The notes under the pieces are model-generated. The model saw only the letters and a program-made list of their open reading frames with translations, made no database searches and was not told the origin of the DNA. A program made the translations under genes and the position numbers. A DNA stretch of 64,000 nt from Datnioides undecimradiatus (taxonomy: Eukaryota; Chordata; Actinopteri; Lobotiformes; Datnioididae). Within the stretch, counting starts at the first letter, position 1, and every line of letters starts with the position of its first letter. The DNA lies in NCBI GenBank assembly GCA_008933995.1, contig WARS01000051.1:310001-374000 (forward strand), read 5' to 3'. Below, in pieces: positions 58,201-64,000 of this stretch.

Positions 58201-59968
58201 ATCGCTGATGCGTTGTCTTATTCAGCTTTATGAAAGGCCGTCCGCCTGATGACTGCTTTTGTTGTTAAAAACTGCTGCTTGTTTTTTAAGCCCACACTTT
58301 GAGATAAGTACCGAGCAATTTGGCGAACGAGTCGGTCCCTGCATTCAAAGATGACAGAAGACTGCGAGAGAAGAAATGTTTAGCCTCAACAAGGGTAAAA
58401 AAACAAAAAACAAGACAATAATGGCGGATGAGTCGACTAGACGAATCGTAGCCATTGTCGCTTGGATACCTTTGGATATATAAGTTTATAAGGGCATTCA
58501 CACATGGTCATATACAGAGCTGGAAAACAGGACACACACCTCCAGAGAGTGTTCCCATTTGTCTCGCTGAGGAATTTTTCAAAAGGACAAATTATGAAAG
58601 ATTTCCAAGCAAAGAACCAAAGGAGAATAGAGACAATAAATAAACACACCGCACAATTAATAAATTAGTAAAGATTAAGATTTTCTAGAAGCTCCGCAGT
58701 CTGTTCAAATCCAAGGGGGAATATACTTTTTAGTCCTGTTTTGTTTTTAGTCCTTTACTAGCAAAATTCAAGTCGAGCTCATAAATTATGACACCCTGCT
58801 GCAGAGTGAACTAACCAGCACAGCACTGAGTAATAACAGCTGCTGCTACCTACCTTTTTAAATGTGAAAGCCTTAACTGAAATACATTTTAAATGCTTTT
58901 AATGGAATATGTTTGCATGGTAAGATTGCTAACACAGGTTGCATTGATTTGGAACCAGCAGCGCTTAATGTACTCTTTGCCGTTCAGCTTATGCAGACAT
59001 TTACGAGCAGAGCAAAGACAGTGGTAGAAGTTCATGTGTTAGCAGATGTGGAGGATTCAGATGAAAAGTGTAATTTGCTTTACTCAATAGCATTTACAGC
59101 GACATTTATTATAGTGCGCCGCGCATGTTAAATGGGCCGGTAAATATATAAAGTAATACTTACTGTAAGGATGAATGTATGAAAAGGGGGGCGTGCATGG
59201 GGACTTTGCAAAGACGACTGACTCATGTGGTGCATCTGTTATAGTAGCACCACTTGTGCCTTTATGATTCTATAGACACGTGGAATGTGTTGATCCAAAC
59301 AAGCTCCCAGTATTGCTTCACCCTGCCTGTGTAGCTGTGCGGGGCTTTAGTGTCTGTTCACAGGCATTTGTGTCACCTTGGGAAACTTGAGAACGTATTG
59401 CACAACAGTATAACGTTGTTCTGCATTTATAGCCGTATAGCCCCATGATGTACAGCTTTAAAGCTCTGCAGTGCTGCCTCTGTGTTCACAAGAGGAAGAT
59501 AGATCGCTGTTTGATAGGAAAAGACACCGACAAAGTCTTGTCACTATGAACGAGAGCACGCCGCAGAAAAATCCCACAGGTCTGTAGCTCTCATGTACTA
59601 TTCATGCTATACATTTCTCCACAGACGATCTCTGTTGGATCAATGAGCTGGCTGGATTTTCACCCCAGCTACAGTACATGTGCATGGTATAATGGTTTGC
59701 AATTTGCAGACAAAGCCCTTTGATGACAGAGGACCCCTATGGTAACAAGAAGGGGAAAATGTGAAAAAAGGCCATAAAACGCTTTTCTTGTTGAGTATAT
59801 CCAACCAAGCCCAGGGTTCCATGTTTTTCAAGTGTTTTTCCAGTAAACGCTTTTCCTACTGCAAACCTTGCTCATCTCCTGGGTCTAAATATAGAGATAG
59901 AGAAAAAGGCGAGAGTGAGTGAGAGCAAGAAGGAGAAACATCTCATGCTGGCATCTTGTCAGATCGTC
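58201..59968. other. Unique non-coding DNA
   Basis: AT-leaning unique sequence. No gene seen. Confidence 0.4.
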
Positions 59969-59990
59969 TTTTTTTTTTTTTTTTTTTTTT
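59969..59990. repeat. T22 homopolymer
   Basis: Twenty-two T. Confidence 0.95.
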
Positions 59991-60049
59991 GGTGCTGATT
60001 TTTCCAATTATGGCTGAGTGACATGTAGTGTAGCAAATGGCGAGGGTGT

Positions 60050-60370
60050 TGGAGCTCATTTCACCGCAGACAGCAGTTAATGAGCTTTTTATCATCTATT
60101 TATGTGATTTCTGGAAGAGAGCGGATGAAAGTGAAGATATCTCCATGAAAAAGCTTCCCGCGCGCCTCTAATTGTGACGAAATTAAATATTTTCAAACAC
60201 CTGATCGGCCTTGATCTCGTTTATCTCCTTTGTCGTTTGTAGAAAACGCTAAATACACGCAATCTGACATTTTAAAAAGCTCTTTTGTAAAATATGACAG
60301 TGACCCCGTGACATAATTGTGTACGCTGCTATATTTACCCTTTTTCAAATGAATCCAGAAGGTAACTGCC
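60050..60370. promoter_or_regulatory. Candidate conserved non-coding element
   Basis: Inference only. About 320 bp without simple repeats holds CAGTTAATGAGC, TCATCTATTTATG, CCTCTAATTGTGACG and GAAATTAAATATTTTC, a dense mix of homeodomain/MEF2-like AT cores with GC-containing spacers. Together with 61990-62380, this is the best CNE-like block. Confidence 0.32.
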
Positions 60371-61290
60371 TATGGGCCGAAACACTCGATTGACGGGATT
60401 GACGTACACCCTTGTTCTTAGCAGCATCAGCCCTGCAACATCAAACCCACACTGGCCCTGTAGATGCAGGTTGTGGAAAGACTATATGTTATGTTAATTG
60501 TGTTTAATACAATAATGTCTTTTTACATCTTTCATGTGCATTAATGTGTAGACAGTGGTGAGTTTCTAGTGTGATACAACTGAGGCGTATTTTTGTAGTC
60601 CGTCATTTAATCGACTAACTTTGGCTGGGGTTTGTTTGAAACATGTTAAATCTGACAGCTCAAACGTAAAGAGAAATCAAAAGCAAAAAGTAATTATATT
60701 ATTTAACACTAACTGCATCAGCGGTGTTGTTTTGTGCACAGCAGCAGGAGAATGACTGAAGCAAAGGCAAAAGCCAGTCCAGCACAAGTACTGCCTTAAC
60801 TTGCAACAGTGCTGGGATCAGAAGTCCTTCACTGTCAAGACAGAAAGGTCTCAAAGTACAGTTTAGTGTTGGTTAATTGGAAGTTAACACATCCTCAGTC
60901 CAATTAAAGTTTCAGTTTAATGTTTTCAGTTGAAACCAGTTTAACTAACATGCTTTGATGACGAGATTATGGTCTGATATTTGATTTTCAAGCTCTTTCA
61001 GAGATATTGATGTAACCGATGTCCACAAAAGCCCTTAAACAGAAACCTGGATGACTTCCTGTTGACGACCAGAATCAATCACCGCATTAGTGTACGCCAC
61101 AGAGCTCGGAGATGAATCATCCTTCAGAGGGACAGTCTACAGTGTCCTTTATACTCCCCTCTCCTCCGTCCCCATCCTCACCCCCTGGGGATGTACAGGA
61201 AATGCTGCAGGGGTGGAGGTGGAAGACACACAGATCTGGCCTCGATGATTTAAAAGTCCAGATCCAGTGACCATGAGTGTCAGGTCAGCT

Positions 61291-61291
<1 letters not shown>
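60371..61291. other. Unique non-coding DNA
   Basis: Unique sequence. No gene seen. Confidence 0.4.

Positions 61292-61375
<84 letters not shown>
61292..61375. repeat. (CA)42 microsatellite
   Basis: An 84-bp uninterrupted CA run, the longest perfect dinucleotide repeat in the window. It yields poly-(Thr-His) and poly-(Cys-Val) frames only. Confidence 0.98.
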
Positions 61376-61378
<3 letters not shown>

Positions 61379-61989
61379 CTTCCAACCGCCTATCCGGGGA
61401 GGTGAACCTCCTACCTGCCTCAGTCGGGTGGGGTGCAGTCTGCCATCTCTCACTGATGGATGGGGACATTACGGTTTGGGGGACAGGTGCCACTGACGAC
61501 TAAAGGCCCCAGCCAGTGGCTTGGAAAGAATGGAAGTGGAAAGAGGAGAGAAGAAGGAAAGGGAAACTGTTGCTGCAGAACGAGTAAACACAAACGCTGA
61601 GGGAGCAGACGTGAAACGAAAGTGGTGAGGTGGAGGGGAAGGAGGGGCGCAGCAGGTAGTGAGAGACAGATGGCGAAAGCAGTTTTCTCTGCATTTGGAT
61701 TTAAGTGTGATATCGACACGACGGTTCGCAGGTACCAAAACAGTGATTATTATCAAGCTAACATGCCCGCTTAACAGGTGTGGAAACACTTTGCTTTGTC
61801 TCTTTTAGCCCTCCTTTTGATGCAACCTCACCGCGACAGACACTCTCCTTGTTTTCTGTCTGTCTGCCAGAGTCCTGCAGCTGCCCAGCCGCTCTCCTCT
61901 GTGCTGTGGTGATGACATTTGTTTCCTAACCCTGTCAGCCAGCCACGGGGACTAGTATTACCTCCCCTGCCTCAGAGGTAATTCACCTG
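61376..61989. other. Unique non-coding DNA, partly G/A-rich
   Basis: Purine-rich text at 61520-61665 generates Ser/Pro/Leu-rich minus frames of up to 106 codons. No gene called. Confidence 0.4.
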
Positions 61990-62380
61990 TGTGTCATTGG
62001 CGCTCCCCCCCACCTTCTCGTCCTGTCACGGCATCATTGTTGTGCTACCTCGTAATTGGTTCCCTGCACTGTTTGGGACTCAATCATTTCAAGTGTCCGT
62101 GGGTCTCACCTGTGCCCCCAATGAAAACTCCCATTTGCAGGTAAATACATCAAAGGCGTGCATCGTTAATTCTACCTTGCTTCAGCGCAAACTTAACAAC
62201 CTGGAGATTTATCTGATATGTGGCGTTAGTACCGAATTAGACAGCCGGGCTGCCATGTCACGCCGCACATGGGGACCCAATTAACTTAGATAATGACTGC
62301 GCCGCTAAAATGAACCCCCTATGGAGCTAAAATGTAACAAAAATAATCTGTGTGCTGCAGCTCCTTTCTATTATCATTTC
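61990..62380. promoter_or_regulatory. Candidate conserved non-coding element
   Basis: Inference only. Nearly 400 bp is free of repeats, with CGTAATTGGTTCC, CAATCATTTCAAGTG, CGTTAATTCTACC, CGAATTAGACAG, CCCAATTAACTTAG and CTATTATCATTTCTATC: many ATTA/TAAT cores and CCAAT-like sites. Typical texture of a deeply conserved developmental enhancer. Confidence 0.32.
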
Positions 62381-63472
62381 TATCATAGAGAGAGGGAAAG
62401 ACGCTGCTGCTAGAGAGGAAGATGTGTGAGTGAAAGACCGAAGATAGGAAGGAGCAAGCAGCAGTCTACTGGGAATGGGCCACTCTTTGTTGATGCCAAG
62501 TTCAACAGACTGATTGTGGAATTGAATCTCTACAGGACCGAGGCAAGGAATAATAGGCCCTGGCTGAGAGAATGGAGCTATACTTTAGGTTTCAACTGCA
62601 GAGTGAAATGTACTGCCATCAGCAGAAAAAAAAAGGACAGGAGTAGGGACCATAATGTCTATCTCATGCAACACCAGTGATTATCTGAAATTGCCTTGAC
62701 ATTCAGCTATAATTTCTGTTTTGTAATGACTGGAAAATAGGCTGGGGATGAGTCCTCCAGATTGCTATGTTATCGTATTATGCTTCAGAAAAACAACGCT
62801 TACATTTGCAAACAGCAGGGGGGAACCACTTTCTACTCAAACCACCCCCTTTCAGTTTTTGGCTAGGCTCCTATTCTTGATCTCTATGGGGGGTTTTTTT
62901 TCCCCTTCCATCTTTTTTTTTCCCCAGCAAGACCAAATCCGTCAGTGTTTACTGTTATAATGTTTAATGTTTGCTCATCTGCTTACCCATAATCCTCAGC
63001 ACACATTCTCTCCTCCTGGCTCTATATTAAGGCTCTGTCGCTATTGACGGATTAACCCTCTGAACTTCTCGGGATGATACAGAGCTAAACATGCTACTGA
63101 ACTATGCCTAGGCTGCCATACCCACCGCAATGCCTCTGTGCAGTGTGTGCTGCATGTGTACGCCAGTAAAGTCTCAGGAGTTCTACATAGGAAGTGCTCG
63201 AAAATCTAAGAGTAAGATATTCCTATAATAAAGGTTTTAAATCACGCTTAACATCTGGTGATCAGAGAGTCGCACATCTGCCTGCTGACACTCTTGACCT
63301 TTTTGAGTGAATGTCCCACTCATGGAATAAAACATACATTATTCTTTTAACGTCTGCAGCAATCAAACCGACACAGAAGTTTCCACCAACTGCTGATGTT
63401 TGTTTTTTGTTTGTTTTTAAAGTACTTCCAAACAAAATAGAGCATCAACAAAAACTTTTCATGGTTGCTCTC

Positions 63473-63479
<7 letters not shown>
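62381..63479. other. Unique non-coding DNA
   Basis: Unique sequence with T-runs near 62893 and 62913. An 84-codon + frame at 62426-62680 has no recognisable domain. No gene called. Confidence 0.4.
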
Positions 63480-63522
<43 letters not shown>

Positions 63523-63523
63523 T
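63480..63523. repeat. (TA)n microsatellite
   Basis: About 36 bp of alternating TA, one AA interruption, then four further AT units. Confidence 0.97.
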
Positions 63524-63599
63524 CCCACCTAATTATAATTAAAGTAGTGTTCCTTCTCAGTTAGTCCAAGTCCATGACATGATAGGTTGTCATGTGGGT

Positions 63600-63760
63600 T
63601 TCTGCTTCCTTGAAAATGTCCCTTTATCAGTGAATCAAGACAGATATCAAGGCTGAGCCTCTTGCCAGCTTATTCCCAAGTAGGATCGCTAATTAGCAAC
63701 TAAGTGCAGCAATTACACTCGTAATATCCTGAGTAACAAAGACACAAAGATGGCTCCCCT
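63600..63760. promoter_or_regulatory. Candidate conserved non-coding element
   Basis: Inference only. GCTAATTAGCAACTAAG (a palindromic homeodomain site GCTAATTAGC at about 63689) sits with GCAATTACAC and CGTAATATCC in a repeat-free block. Confidence 0.27.
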
Positions 63761-64000
63761 ACCTACCCCCCACCGCCTTACCGCGGCCTTTTAAACTAGA
63801 CCAGCTCTCATATATGACGGAAGGGAGAGAGGGGTGAGGAGAGGGAAATGAGAGAGAGGAGATTTTTGAACAACACACAAACTCGATAAGGCCTAATTGT
63901 CGTTTTTGATTGGTTTGTCTCTCCTGAGGAGCCCCAAATCTGAAGGTTTTAGATTGTAAGCCTCCTGTATACAGGCGCCTGTTAGTTTGCAAGTATGTGC
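63761..64000. other. Unique non-coding DNA, window end
   Basis: Mixed sequence with a G/A-rich spot (63820-63862). Nothing identified. Confidence 0.35.

Noticed and set aside
61149-61503. (Cys-Val)n and (Thr-His)n frames
   Set aside because: Direct translation of the (CA)42 microsatellite.
62426-62680. 84-codon + frame
   Set aside because: Looks evenly composed but ends in poly-Lys from an A-run and has no recognised motif or splice bounds.
1-64000. CRISPR arrays, prokaryotic operons, riboswitches or attachment sites
   Set aside because: No regularly spaced direct repeats or bacterial gene layout; the sequence is clearly vertebrate non-coding DNA.

Overview
The window looks like non-coding nuclear DNA from a teleost fish. 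The evidence is the absence of any long, clean coding frame, the abundant (CA/TG)n, (GA/CT)n, poly-A/T and poly-G tracts, and several decayed transposable elements of kinds I recognise from fish genomes: a CR1/L2/Rex1-type LINE tail, an internally deleted Tc1/mariner element, Gypsy-like LTR repeats and a 'gctaac..gttagcattt' repeat. I cannot name the species or a nearby gene. I found no complete protein-coding gene, tRNA, rRNA or CRISPR array. The stretch is best read as a large intron or a gene desert.

Layout. 1-9.6 kb: unique DNA with a (GA)n tract, a G17 tract and GA-rich patches; a Gypsy-like LTR with the start of its internal region lies at about 4.56-5.14 kb, followed by an AT-rich block that may be a conserved non-coding element (CNE). 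9.6-20.5 kb: an exact 14-base match to the CTCF core consensus (9618), long unique stretches, (TG)n tracts near 15.8 kb, an RFX X-box-like site (16126) and an interspersed repeat at 17.5-17.8 kb. 20.5-30 kb: a CNE-like block, a minus-strand LINE 3' end, an LTR-like repeat at 23 kb, several T-runs, and a GC-rich patch at 24.8-25.3 kb with a possible first exon. 30-45 kb: mostly unique sequence with a (TA)n(CA)n tract, a very long (CT)n tract and poly-G runs. 45-50 kb: the best candidate coding exon (45.3-45.6 kb), directly followed by a Tc1/mariner remnant, then a T29 tract, another LTR-like repeat and a second copy of the 17.5 kb repeat. 50-64 kb: unique DNA with a GC-rich, G/A-rich patch at 56 kb, another LTR-like repeat, several CNE-like AT-rich blocks and a (CA)42 microsatellite.

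There is no operon-like or pathway logic here. Function, if any, is probably regulatory (CTCF site, CNE-like blocks) plus one or a few exons of a large gene or non-coding transcript. Transposon family assignments rest on my memory of teleost repeat consensus sequences and on short translated motifs visible here. CNE calls are inference only, because no alignment could be run.
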